Below are positions 6,991 through 12,987 of a DNA stretch of 16,054 nt, piece after piece (positions within the stretch are counted from its first letter, which is position 1; the number at the start of each line of letters is the position of its first letter). Under the pieces are notes generated by a model. That model searched no databases and was not told the origin of the DNA. It worked only from the letters and a program-made list of their open reading frames with translations. The position numbers were made by a program, and so were the translations under genes. The stretch is taken from NCBI GenBank assembly GCA_036274055.1, contig DASUGM010000079.1, positions 1 through 16,054 of the forward strand, read 5' to 3'. Source of the stretch: DASUGM01 sp036274055. Lineage in GTDB: Bacteria > Acidobacteriota > Vicinamibacteria > Vicinamibacterales > SCN-69-37.

Positions 6991-8016
6991 ATGGCGTCAG
7001 CGCCTGAAACGGAGATCCTGACCGTCGCCGGCCGCGAGGTCACGATCACCAATCCCCGCAAGGTGCTCTTCCCGGCCAGCGGCTACACCAAACTCGATCT
7101 CGCCAACTACTACATCGCGGTCGCCGACGGCGCGCTGCAGGGCTCCGGCAACCGGCCGAACGTCCTCGTCCGGTACCCGAATGGAATCGACGCCGAGTTC
7201 TTCTATCAGAAGCGCGCGCCGACCGCACGACCAGCGTGGATCGACGTTGTCCAACTGAAATTCCCTTCTGGACGGACGGCTGAAGAAATCGTCCCGCGCG
7301 ACGCGGCGTCGCTGGTGTGGATGGCGAACCTGGCCTGTCTCGAGTTGCACCCGCATCCGGTGCGCGCCGACGACCTGGATCATCCCGATGAACTCCGCAT
7401 CGATCTCGATCCAGTCGACGGCGTGGAGTGGCCGCAGGTGCGCGACGTCGCGGCCGTGGTCCGCGCCACCCTGGATGACCTGCATCTCGTCGCCTGGCCG
7501 AAGACGTCGGGCGCGACCGGCATGCACATCTACGTTCGTATCGAGCCGCGCTGGACGTTCCCGGAAGTCCGACGCGCCGCGCTGGCGTTCGCCCGTGAAG
7601 TCGAGCGGCGCGCGCCAAAGCTGGCCACCAGCAAGTGGTGGAAAGAAGAACGGCACGGCGTGTTTCTCGACTACAACCAGAACGCGAAGGACCGCACCAT
7701 CGCCGGCGCCTATTCGGTGCGCCCGACGCCAGACGCGCGCGTCTCGGCGCCGCTCGACTGGAGCGAGGTCGCCGCCTGCGAGCCGGCCGACTTCACGCTC
7801 GAAACCATGCCGAAGCGGTTTGCAGAAATTGCCAACCCGCACGCGGCCATCGATCGCAGTATCTGCACACTTGATTCGCTCCTCGCGCTGTCGGCACGGC
7901 AAGAAAAAGAAGGCCTCGGCGACGCGCCCTGGCCGCCGCACTACCGGAAGCAGGCAGGCGAGGGGCCGCGCGTGGCGCCCTCGCGGGCGCGCGGGGCGGG
8001 CAGAGCGCGGTCTTGA
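6991..8016 (+). CDS. LigD-type DNA polymerase/primase (stand-alone PolDom, archaeo-eukaryotic primase fold)
   Basis: Adds nucleotides, often ribonucleotides, at broken DNA ends in bacterial non-homologous end joining. From the ATG at 6991 (341 aa; an in-frame GTG at 6964 is possible): start motif ITNPRKVLFPASGYTKLDLA, catalytic metal motif RIDLDP with Asp138 and Asp140, SGATGMHIYV at 173-182 with His179, and a third acidic site near FLDYNQNAKDRTIAGAYSVR with Asp227. The ligase and nuclease domains of full LigD are absent; only a basic tail (~325-341) follows. A separate ATP-dependent ligase is encoded convergently next door, and together they would supply both activities. No Ku gene is in the window. 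Its stop codon lies inside a palindromic repeat. Confidence 0.93.
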   Translation: MASAPETEILTVAGREVTITNPRKVLFPASGYTKLDLANYYIAVADGALQGSGNRPNVLVRYPNGIDAEFFYQKRAPTARPAWIDVVQLKFPSGRTAEEIVPRDAASLVWMANLACLELHPHPVRADDLDHPDELRIDLDPVDGVEWPQVRDVAAVVRATLDDLHLVAWPKTSGATGMHIYVRIEPRWTFPEVRRAALAFAREVERRAPKLATSKWWKEERHGVFLDYNQNAKDRTIAGAYSVRPTPDARVSAPLDWSEVAACEPADFTLETMPKRFAEIANPHAAIDRSICTLDSLLALSARQEKEGLGDAPWPPHYRKQAGEGPRVAPSRARGAGRARS

Positions 8017-8072
8017 GTCTTCAGACTTGAGTCTTGAGGTACCCCAAGACCGAAGACTCAAGACCCAAGACC
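8009..8072. repeat. Palindrome of GTCTTGAGTCTT words between convergent genes
   Basis: The left arm GGTCTTGAGTCTTCAGACTT continues through GAGTCTTGAGG; the right arm holds the complement as CCAAGACCGAAGACTCAAGA and CCCAAGACC. The loop is near 8041-8044. The left arm provides the TGA stop (8014-8016) of the polymerase gene. Probably folds at the RNA level on both strands and may end both transcripts. Confidence 0.75.
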
Positions 8073-8077
8073 ACGAT

Positions 8078-9166
8078 CTACGAGCTGAGCGCCCCAAACA
8101 CGCGCGAAAGCTCGTACGGCGTCGTGACCTCGAGTTGTTCGTAAGTGCACTCGCGTGGCGGCTTGTCTGGCCGCCAGCGCTGGAAGATCGCCGCGTGCCG
8201 GAAACGATCGCCTTGCATGTGGTCGTACTTCACTTCGCAGACGCGCTCGGCGCGGATTGGTTCCCACGAGAGATCTTTGCCGGCGCTCCAGCGACTCTGG
8301 CCGCCCGGCATGCGGGTCATCTCGCCTCCCTCGCCGCCCGCCCAGTCCCGCCACGGATGATCGGCGAGCGCGCGCGCGCGCAAGGGCGCGAGTTCCTCGG
8401 CTAGCTCACGCCGGCGCGCCATCGTGAACGACGACGTGACGCCGACGTGATGAAGCCGGCCGCGCGGGTCATACAAGCCGAGCAGCAGCGATCCGATCAG
8501 CTCGTTCTTCCCCGCCTTGTGCCAGCGGAACCCGGCGACGACGCAGTCGGCGGTGCGCACGTGTTTCACCTTGATCATCGCCCGCTTGCCCGGCTCGTAA
8601 ATGCCGGTTTCGGGCTTGGCGATGACGCCGTCCAGGCCGGCACCTTCGAAGCGCGCCAGCCACTCGCGCGCCTGCGCGATGTCGCGCGTCATCGGCGTCA
8701 GGTGCAACGGCGGCACCGCGGCCGCAAGCAGCCCTTCAAGACGCGCGCGGCGGTCGCGCTGGGGCGCCTCGCGGAGATCATTCCCGCCGGCGCCGAGGAG
8801 ATCGAAGGCGACCAACGACGCCGGCGTCTCGCGCGACAGTTTCTCGACCCGCGACGCCGCCGGATGCAGCCGCATCTGCAGCGCGTCGAAGTCGAGTCCG
8901 CGAGGGGTGGCGATCACGATCTCGCCGTCGACCACCGAGCCGGCTGGCAGCTGCGCCAGGCACATCGCATGGACCTCCGGAAAGTAGCGGTCCAGCGGCT
9001 TCAAGTCGCGGCTCTGAATGTAGACGTCGTCATCGCCTCGAAAAACGATGGCGCGGAAGCCGTCCCACTTGGGCTCGTAGAGGAACGAACCGGCCGGAAT
9101 CTCGGTCGCGAGCTTCGCCAGCATCGGTTCGACGGGCGGCGTGATGGCAAATGTCGCTCGGGTCAT
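8078..9166 (-). CDS. ATP-dependent DNA ligase, LigC-like
   Basis: Seals nicks using ATP, via an AMP-lysine intermediate. The 362-aa product has nucleotidyltransferase motif I EPKWDGFR at 31-38 with Lys33 as the adenylation site, SVVDGEIVI around 77-85 (motif III), AFDLLG near 120, GLDGVIAKP around 179-187 (motif IV) and MIKVKHVRTADCVVAGFR (motif V region), followed by an OB-fold domain to the C-terminus. Size matches mycobacterial LigC (~360 aa), without polymerase or nuclease domains. Start ATG at 9166; no strong ribosome site seen. It converges on the LigD-type polymerase gene 61 bases away, so the two are probably functional partners in end joining or base-excision repair though not co-transcribed. 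Confidence 0.93.
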   Translation of the reverse strand: MTRATFAITPPVEPMLAKLATEIPAGSFLYEPKWDGFRAIVFRGDDDVYIQSRDLKPLDRYFPEVHAMCLAQLPAGSVVDGEIVIATPRGLDFDALQMRLHPAASRVEKLSRETPASLVAFDLLGAGGNDLREAPQRDRRARLEGLLAAAVPPLHLTPMTRDIAQAREWLARFEGAGLDGVIAKPETGIYEPGKRAMIKVKHVRTADCVVAGFRWHKAGKNELIGSLLLGLYDPRGRLHHVGVTSSFTMARRRELAEELAPLRARALADHPWRDWAGGEGGEMTRMPGGQSRWSAGKDLSWEPIRAERVCEVKYDHMQGDRFRHAAIFQRWRPDKPPRECTYEQLEVTTPYELSRVFGALSS

Positions 9167-9190
9167 GTGGGTGACGCTCCGCGGCTCAGC

Positions 9191-9220
9191 TTGACGGACA
9201 GCAACCTAAGTGCCTAGACT
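9191..9220 (+). promoter_or_regulatory. Promoter of the cold-shock gene
   Basis: TTGACG at 9191-9196 (five of six to consensus), 18-base spacer, TAGACT at 9215-9220 (four of six). It predicts a leader of roughly 60 nt before the ATG at 9287. Confidence 0.5.
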
Positions 9221-9250
9221 GGCGTCGAATCGCCCATTACGCAACACTTT

Positions 9251-9267
9251 GGGGGCCTTCCGCCCTC
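9251..9267 (+). promoter_or_regulatory. Hairpin in the cold-shock 5' leader
   Basis: GGGGGC-CTTCC-GCCCTC forms a 6-bp stem (one G-U) 20 bases before the start codon, just upstream of the ribosome site AGAGGAT. A temperature-responsive structure is possible but unproven. Confidence 0.35.
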
Positions 9268-9286
9268 AGACGATAGAGGATCAATC

Positions 9287-9493
9287 ATGCCCAGCGGCAC
9301 GATTGCACGACTGCTGATCGATAAAGGCTTCGGGTTCATTCGAGACGAGAGCGGCGTCGAACATTTCTTCCATCGCTCTTCGGTTCGCGGCGCGGTGTTC
9401 GAACTGCTTCGGGAAGGCCAGCGCGTCGAGTTCCAGGTCGAAGAATCTCCGAAGGGTCCACGCGCAGCGGAAGTCCGGCTGCTCGACAGCTAG
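9287..9493 (+). CDS. Cold-shock domain protein (CspA family)
   Basis: Single-stranded nucleic-acid binding OB-fold protein, usually an RNA chaperone in the cytoplasm. The 68-aa product has the RNP1-like motif KGFGFIRDE at 13-21 and the RNP2-like EHFFHRSSV at 25-33, with the typical ending PKGPRAAEVRLL. Length matches the family. The ATG is preceded by AGAGGAT at good spacing. It is flanked by a credible promoter (9191-9220), a leader hairpin and a downstream terminator, so it is probably a single-gene unit. Confidence 0.93.
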   Translation: MPSGTIARLLIDKGFGFIRDESGVEHFFHRSSVRGAVFELLREGQRVEFQVEESPKGPRAAEVRLLDS

Positions 9494-9509
9494 CGCACCC
9501 ACACATCGG

Positions 9510-9538
9510 GCCGGCCTGCTACCCCCAGGCCGGCTTGT
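9510..9538 (+). terminator. Terminator-like hairpin after the cold-shock gene
   Basis: Perfect 9-bp inverted repeat GCCGGCCTG (9510-9518) and CAGGCCGGC (9526-9534) with a 7-base loop, followed by TTGT. The T tract is short, so efficiency is uncertain. Confidence 0.6.
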
Positions 9539-9576
9539 ACCATCCCGCTCGCCCTCTCACTCCAGATCGCGATCGA

Positions 9577-9672
9577 GGAAGCCAACGGGGCCCGGTGGCC
9601 CTCCCGGTCTTCAAAACCGGTCGCTTCCCGCCTTGCGGGAAGGGAGGGTTCGACTCCCTCCGGCTTCCGCCA
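9577..9672 (+). tRNA. selC: tRNA-Sec (anticodon TCA)
   Basis: 96-nt tRNA that delivers selenocysteine to UGA codons. Acceptor GGAAGCC (9577-9583) pairs with GGCTTCC (9662-9668), then discriminator G and encoded CCA. D arm: 6-bp stem GGGGCC/GGCCCT with a 4-base loop CGGT, the hallmark of tRNA-Sec. Anticodon arm CCGGT-CTTCAAA-ACCGG with TCA at 9611-9613. Long variable arm CTTCCCGC-CTT-GCGGGAAG. T arm GAGGG-TTCGACT-CCCTC. Odd: the eighth acceptor pair expected in bacteria is A9584-C9661; instead C9661 can pair with G9643 to lengthen the T stem to six, keeping a 13-bp stack. The organism should therefore make selenoproteins; selA, selB and selD are not in this window. Confidence 0.96.
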
Positions 9673-9770
9673 CATTTTCAGTCATCCGCGACCCACCTGG
9701 CCCGCGCGGCCCTGGTACGGCTTTCGCTGATCCTTTCCGGGTGTCGCTGCATGCGACCCCGGGAGGACTG

Positions 9771-9977
9771 ATGTCGATCAAAGACAAGCTCGAGATCGGC
9801 TTGAAGCCTGACGCGCCGTATCGTCCCGACAACCTGCCGGAACACAAGCAGGACGATCCGTCGTGCGCGGTTGCGGCCGAGCCCGGCGACCGGCCGGAAC
9901 AGGAGGACGCGCGCGACGACTGCAACGCGCCGCCGCCGACGACGCCGAAGAACCCGCCGTACAAGGAATCGCGCTAG
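9771..9977 (+). CDS. Small acidic proline-rich protein, unknown
   Basis: 68-aa product starting MSIKDKLEIGLKPDAPYRPD, rich in Asp, Pro, Glu and Lys and probably mostly unfolded. It has two Cys (32 and 51), no signal peptide and no membrane segment. I do not recognise the family. Coding potential is supported by a strong ribosome site (GGGAGGA, four bases before the ATG at 9771) and by a clean end: its TAG (9975-9977) overlaps the TAG of the convergent HAD gene within one CTAG. It starts 98 bases after the tRNA-Sec gene; any link to selenium is only positional. Confidence 0.6.
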   Translation: MSIKDKLEIGLKPDAPYRPDNLPEHKQDDPSCAVAAEPGDRPEQEDARDDCNAPPPTTPKNPPYKESR

Positions 9978-10669
9978 CGCCAGCGCCGCGCCACGGCCGC
10001 GGCGTCGACCGCTTCGAGCGTCTCCACGACGAGATCGGCGTGGGCGAGCTGCGCCGGCGTGAAGGGGCCGGTGGCGACGGCGATCGCGCGCGCGCCGTGC
10101 GCGTGGGCGCAGTCGATGTCGAGCGGCGTGTCACCGATGATCACCGTCGATGCGGCGTCGACGGCATAGCCCAATTCGCGCGCTCGCGTCAGCGCCACTG
10201 GCACGAGATCGCGGCGATCGTGGTGATCGTCGCCAAATGCGCCGAAGGCGAATCGCCGCCAGAGATCGAAGTGCCCGAGCTTGATCGCCGCGCCGCCGGC
10301 AAAGTTGCCGGTCAGCAGACCGACCGCAACGTCGTCGCGGGCCTCGAGCGCGTCGAGCAGGCCCGGAACGCCGGGGAAGACACCGCCGGGATCGGCGACC
10401 GGCCGCGCCATTTCGATGCGCAGGTCTTCGAGGTAGGCGTCGCGCAGGGCCACGATCGCGGCGTCGGTCGGCTCGAGGCCGACGTTGCGGAAGACGTCGG
10501 CGGCGATCGCGCGGTCGGTCCGGCCCGCGAACGAGACGCCGTCGAGCGCGTGGTCGCGGCCATGCAGCCGGCGGAACGCGGCGTTCATCCCGCGGAGGCC
10601 GGCGCGAGCGGTATGGATGAGCGTGCCGTCGATGTCGAACAGAACGAGTATCTGCGGCGAGGCGGACAT
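9974..10669 (-). CDS. HAD-superfamily phosphatase, phosphoglycolate-phosphatase-like
   Basis: Cytoplasmic phosphomonoesterase of subfamily I. The 231-aa product carries motif I FDIDGTL with Asp12 (nucleophile) and Asp14, motif II LLTGN with Thr120, motif III Lys130 in AAIKLGHF, and motif IV IIGDTPLDID with Asp180 and Asp184. An alpha-helical cap lies between motifs I and II (about 18-95), as in Gph and beta-phosphoglucomutase relatives. The substrate is not certain; 2-phosphoglycolate is a common one, arising for example from DNA end repair. Start ATG at 10669. It is divergent from the SOD gene with a 39-base gap, and shares a CTAG stop with the small convergent gene. Confidence 0.9.
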   Translation of the reverse strand: MSASPQILVLFDIDGTLIHTARAGLRGMNAAFRRLHGRDHALDGVSFAGRTDRAIAADVFRNVGLEPTDAAIVALRDAYLEDLRIEMARPVADPGGVFPGVPGLLDALEARDDVAVGLLTGNFAGGAAIKLGHFDLWRRFAFGAFGDDHHDRRDLVPVALTRARELGYAVDAASTVIIGDTPLDIDCAHAHGARAIAVATGPFTPAQLAHADLVVETLEAVDAAAVARRWR

Positions 10670-10679
10670 GAGGACGATC

Positions 10680-10685
10680 TACAAT
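10680..10685 (+). promoter_or_regulatory. Possible -10 box for the Cu/Zn SOD gene
   Basis: TACAAT (five of six to consensus) lies 23 bases before the ATG at 10709. No convincing -35 is seen, so an alternative sigma factor or activator is possible. Confidence 0.35.
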
Positions 10686-10708
10686 CCTTGATCGAAAGGG
10701 GCCTGGAT

Positions 10709-11284
10709 ATGCATCGACAGAGACTGGCACTGGCAGCGGCGCTCGCGCTCACGGCGGCGATGACGACTGGAGCGGTGGCGCAGGGCACACGCGCGAAGGC
10801 CGACATCAAGGGCGACGGCATTACGGGCACCGCGGAGTTTCGCGAGGTTCCTGCGCAGCTGACGCCGGCGCACGACATGAAGTACATGACCGGCATGCAG
10901 GCCGTCGAAGTGACGATCACGGTCACCGGCCTCAAGCCCGGCGCGCACGGCGTGCACCTGCACGCGGTCGGCAAGTGCGAAGCGCCCGGCTTCACCACCG
11001 CCGGCGGCCACTTCGATCCCGGCCCGGCCGGCAACATGGATCCGGACATGAATCACCCGTTCCACATGGGTGACCTGCCGAACCTGGTCGCCGACGCGAG
11101 CGGCAAAGCGACGTTGAAGGCGGTCACCAGCCGCGTCACCATCGGCGACGGGCCGGTGTCGCTCTTCGACGCCGACGGATCCGCGATCATCGTGCACGGA
11201 AACCCCGACCAGGGAATCACGGGTGAGGCGAAGTCGGGGGTGAGCGGTGGGCCGAGAGTTGCCTGCGGAGTGATCACGAAGTAG
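10709..11284 (+). CDS. Superoxide dismutase [Cu-Zn], secreted
   Basis: Converts superoxide to hydrogen peroxide and oxygen outside the cytoplasm. The 191-aa product starts with a signal peptide of about 25 residues (MHRQRLALAAALALTAAMTT, cleavage near AVAQG). Metal ligands visible: His83 and His85 in VHLHAVGKC, bridging His101 in GGHFDPG, zinc ligands His116, His119 and Asp122 in HPFHMGDLPN, and His163 in IIVHGNPDQG. The disulfide pair is Cys90 and Cys186, and the active-site Arg183 is in GGPRVACG. The frame is open far upstream (to 9863), but that part is antisense to the HAD gene; the ATG at 10709 begins the signal peptide. Confidence 0.95.
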   Translation: MHRQRLALAAALALTAAMTTGAVAQGTRAKADIKGDGITGTAEFREVPAQLTPAHDMKYMTGMQAVEVTITVTGLKPGAHGVHLHAVGKCEAPGFTTAGGHFDPGPAGNMDPDMNHPFHMGDLPNLVADASGKATLKAVTSRVTIGDGPVSLFDADGSAIIVHGNPDQGITGEAKSGVSGGPRVACGVITK

Positions 11285-11301
11285 CGCGGCCTGAGTGAAT
11301 T

Positions 11302-11321
11302 GCGCTTGCCAAAAGCGCTTT
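11302..11321 (+). terminator. Terminator-like hairpin after the SOD gene
   Basis: GCGCTT-GCCAA-AAGCGC stem-loop (6 bp) followed by TTT, 17 bases past the SOD stop codon. Short stem and T tract; moderate support. Confidence 0.5.
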
Positions 11322-11323
11322 CA

Positions 11324-11396
11324 ACAGGGAGAAGCACGAGAAAGCCACGAGGTAGAACATTAGAGGTTCTCTTGGTTTTCTCGGCTTTCTCCCTGT
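11324..11396. repeat. Palindrome of GAGAA/CACGAG words between convergent genes
   Basis: Outer arms ACAGGGAGAA (11324-11333) and TTCTCCCTGT (11387-11396) match perfectly; inner parts GCACGAGAAAGCCACGAGG and CTCTTGGTTTTCTCGGC match imperfectly around a loop near 11355-11362. It resembles the CACGAAG-type intergenic palindromes I know from several environmental bacterial genomes. Confidence 0.7.
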
Positions 11397-11437
11397 GAAT
11401 CGCTCTTGGCGGGTGCCCTTCGATCAGCTCGCTGGCC

Positions 11438-12154
11438 TCATCCCGCCGACCACCATCGCTTCTTGCCGAGCGCGCCGGTCGCCGCCTTCAGCCGCAGTTT
11501 TTCCCCTCCGCACGCGGCCGCGAACTCCTCGTCCTCCGACAACGCCACGAACCCAAACCCTCGCGTTGATGACGCGTTCCTGAGCGTCTGCCCGAATCCC
11601 TCGGACTCGGCGCGCTCCGTGAGCGCCGCGGTCGGATGTTCGAGCAGGATCAGCGCCGGACTGTTGGCCATGGCGCGCGCGAAGTGCACCCGCAGCCGCT
11701 CGGCGTCGCTGAGCGTCCGCGCCGGCTCGTCGATCCGCGCGACGTCGAGACCCGCGTCGCGCGCCACCTGCTCGACCCGCGCACGGATCTCGGCCGGCAT
11801 CGGATCGATCGACAGCGTCATCGGCAACGCCAGGTTCTGCGCGATTGGAATCGCGTCGATCAGCACCGCGCGGTGCGTGACGATGCCGAAGCGGTCGAGC
11901 GAGACCAGCCATTCGGTGTCGGTGGCGATGTCGCGCGTGCTGCGGCCGTCGACGCGGATGTCCCCTTCGTCCGGCAGCGATGCTCCGGTGACCAGATGAA
12001 TGAAGACCTCCGCCGCCGCGGCATCGAACCCCGCGAGCACCAGCCGATCGGAGGCCGCGACCGAGAGCGCGGCGATTCGCAGCGGGCGCAGCGCCGGGTA
12101 GTGTTTGAGGACGCCGCTGATTTCGATCAGCGGCGCGATGGCAGCCGCGGTCAT
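11438..12154 (-). CDS. Degenerate ABC ATPase-like protein (pseudo-ATPase)
   Basis: 238-aa protein with the outline of an ABC ATPase: an N-terminal strand pattern PLIEISGVLKHYPALRPL, then a P-loop-like, signature-like and Walker-B-like region in the right order and spacing. Every catalytic motif is changed. Walker A reads GFDAAAAE at 42-49 (no GxGK), the Q-loop Gln is His94, the signature is LSDAE at 148-152, Walker B is LILLEHP (Glu172-His173 for Asp-Glu), and the switch His is Glu207. ATP hydrolysis is therefore unlikely. The frame is intact and the start overlaps the stop of the PHP gene by four bases (ATGA), so it seems kept by selection rather than decaying. Possible roles are a regulatory or structural partner of another ATPase; no permease is nearby. 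Confidence 0.75.
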   Translation of the reverse strand: MTAAAIAPLIEISGVLKHYPALRPLRIAALSVAASDRLVLAGFDAAAAEVFIHLVTGASLPDEGDIRVDGRSTRDIATDTEWLVSLDRFGIVTHRAVLIDAIPIAQNLALPMTLSIDPMPAEIRARVEQVARDAGLDVARIDEPARTLSDAERLRVHFARAMANSPALILLEHPTAALTERAESEGFGQTLRNASSTRGFGFVALSEDEEFAAACGGEKLRLKAATGALGKKRWWSAG

Positions 12155-12987
12155 GCCGGGGGGCGGCGCCCGGCGCGCGCGACGAGGGCCTCGAAATCCG
12201 GCGCCGGCAGCCCGACCTGGCCGAGTCCGCTGGTCCGGCCGCTGCCCGGGCCGTGGTAATCGGAGCCGCCGGTCACCAGCAGGCCCGCTGACGCCGCCCG
12301 AGCGGCGTAGCGCTCGACGTCGGCGTCGCGATGATCCGGGTGATAGGCCTCGATCGCGGTCAGGCCGGCGGCGACGAGTTCGTCGATGATCGCGTCGAGC
12401 CGCAATTTGCCGGGATGGGCCAGCGACGACACCCCGCCGGCCCGCGCGATCAGTCCGATCACCTCGGCGGGCGAGGCGCCGCGGCGCGGAATGAACGCCG
12501 GTCGTCCGTCGCCAAGAAACGTGTCGAATGCGTCGGCGATGTCGCGCGCGTGTCCCGCGCGGACCAGCGCCTGAGCGACGAATGGCCGGCCGATCGCCCG
12601 GCCGCCGCCGGCGCCGCCCTCGATGTCGTCCGGCGTGACCGCGACCGGCGCGCCGAGCTCGCGCAGCTTGCCGACGATCTCGACGACGCGGCGGCGGCGA
12701 TCGGCGCGCTGGGCGTCGAGAAACTCGGCCAGCTCGCTGGCGCCGGCGTCGAGAAAATATCCGAGCATGTGAACGTCGCGGCCGCGCGCCACCGCGGTGA
12801 TCTCGATCCCCGGCACGAACGTCATCGCGCGTGCCGCAGCCGCCGCGGCGACTGCCGCCACCGCAGCCATCGTGTCGTGGTCGGTCACCGCAAGGGTGCG
12901 TACGCCGGCGGCAAACGCCTCGTCGACGAGCGCCTGCGGCGTCGAACGGCCGTCGGAGGCCGTGGTGTGCAGGTGAAGATCGATCAC
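12151..12987 (-). CDS. PHP-domain phosphoesterase (YciV/RNase AM-like)
   Basis: Metal-dependent phosphoesterase; relatives remove phosphate from 3',5'-nucleoside bisphosphates or trim RNA 5' ends. Counting from the GTG at 12987 (278 aa): His5 and His7 with Asp12 in IDLHLHTTASDG, His37 in AVTDHDT, Glu62 in PGIEITA, His73 in VHMLGYF, His191 in SLAHPGK, and Asp243 and His245 in GGSDYHGP. All trinuclear-site motifs are present. A long in-frame extension to 13209 lies inside the upstream gene and is rejected: the GTG overlaps that gene's TGA by four bases (GTGA) and begins exactly where the PHP fold begins. An Ala run (about 41-53) makes one helix low-complexity. It is coupled downstream to the pseudo-ATPase. 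Confidence 0.92.
   Translation of the reverse strand: MIDLHLHTTASDGRSTPQALVDEAFAAGVRTLAVTDHDTMAAVAAVAAAAAARAMTFVPGIEITAVARGRDVHMLGYFLDAGASELAEFLDAQRADRRRRVVEIVGKLRELGAPVAVTPDDIEGGAGGGRAIGRPFVAQALVRAGHARDIADAFDTFLGDGRPAFIPRRGASPAEVIGLIARAGGVSSLAHPGKLRLDAIIDELVAAGLTAIEAYHPDHRDADVERYAARAASAGLLVTGGSDYHGPGSGRTSGLGQVGLPAPDFEALVARAGRRPPA

Noticed and set aside
7388..8404. Plus-strand frame spanning the polymerase 3' half and the ligase 3' end
   Set aside because: Ser/Arg-rich with no motif; it crosses the palindrome and two real genes.
9863..10708. Long upstream in-frame extension of the SOD gene
   Set aside because: It is exactly antisense to the HAD phosphatase gene, and the signal peptide begins at the ATG at 10709.
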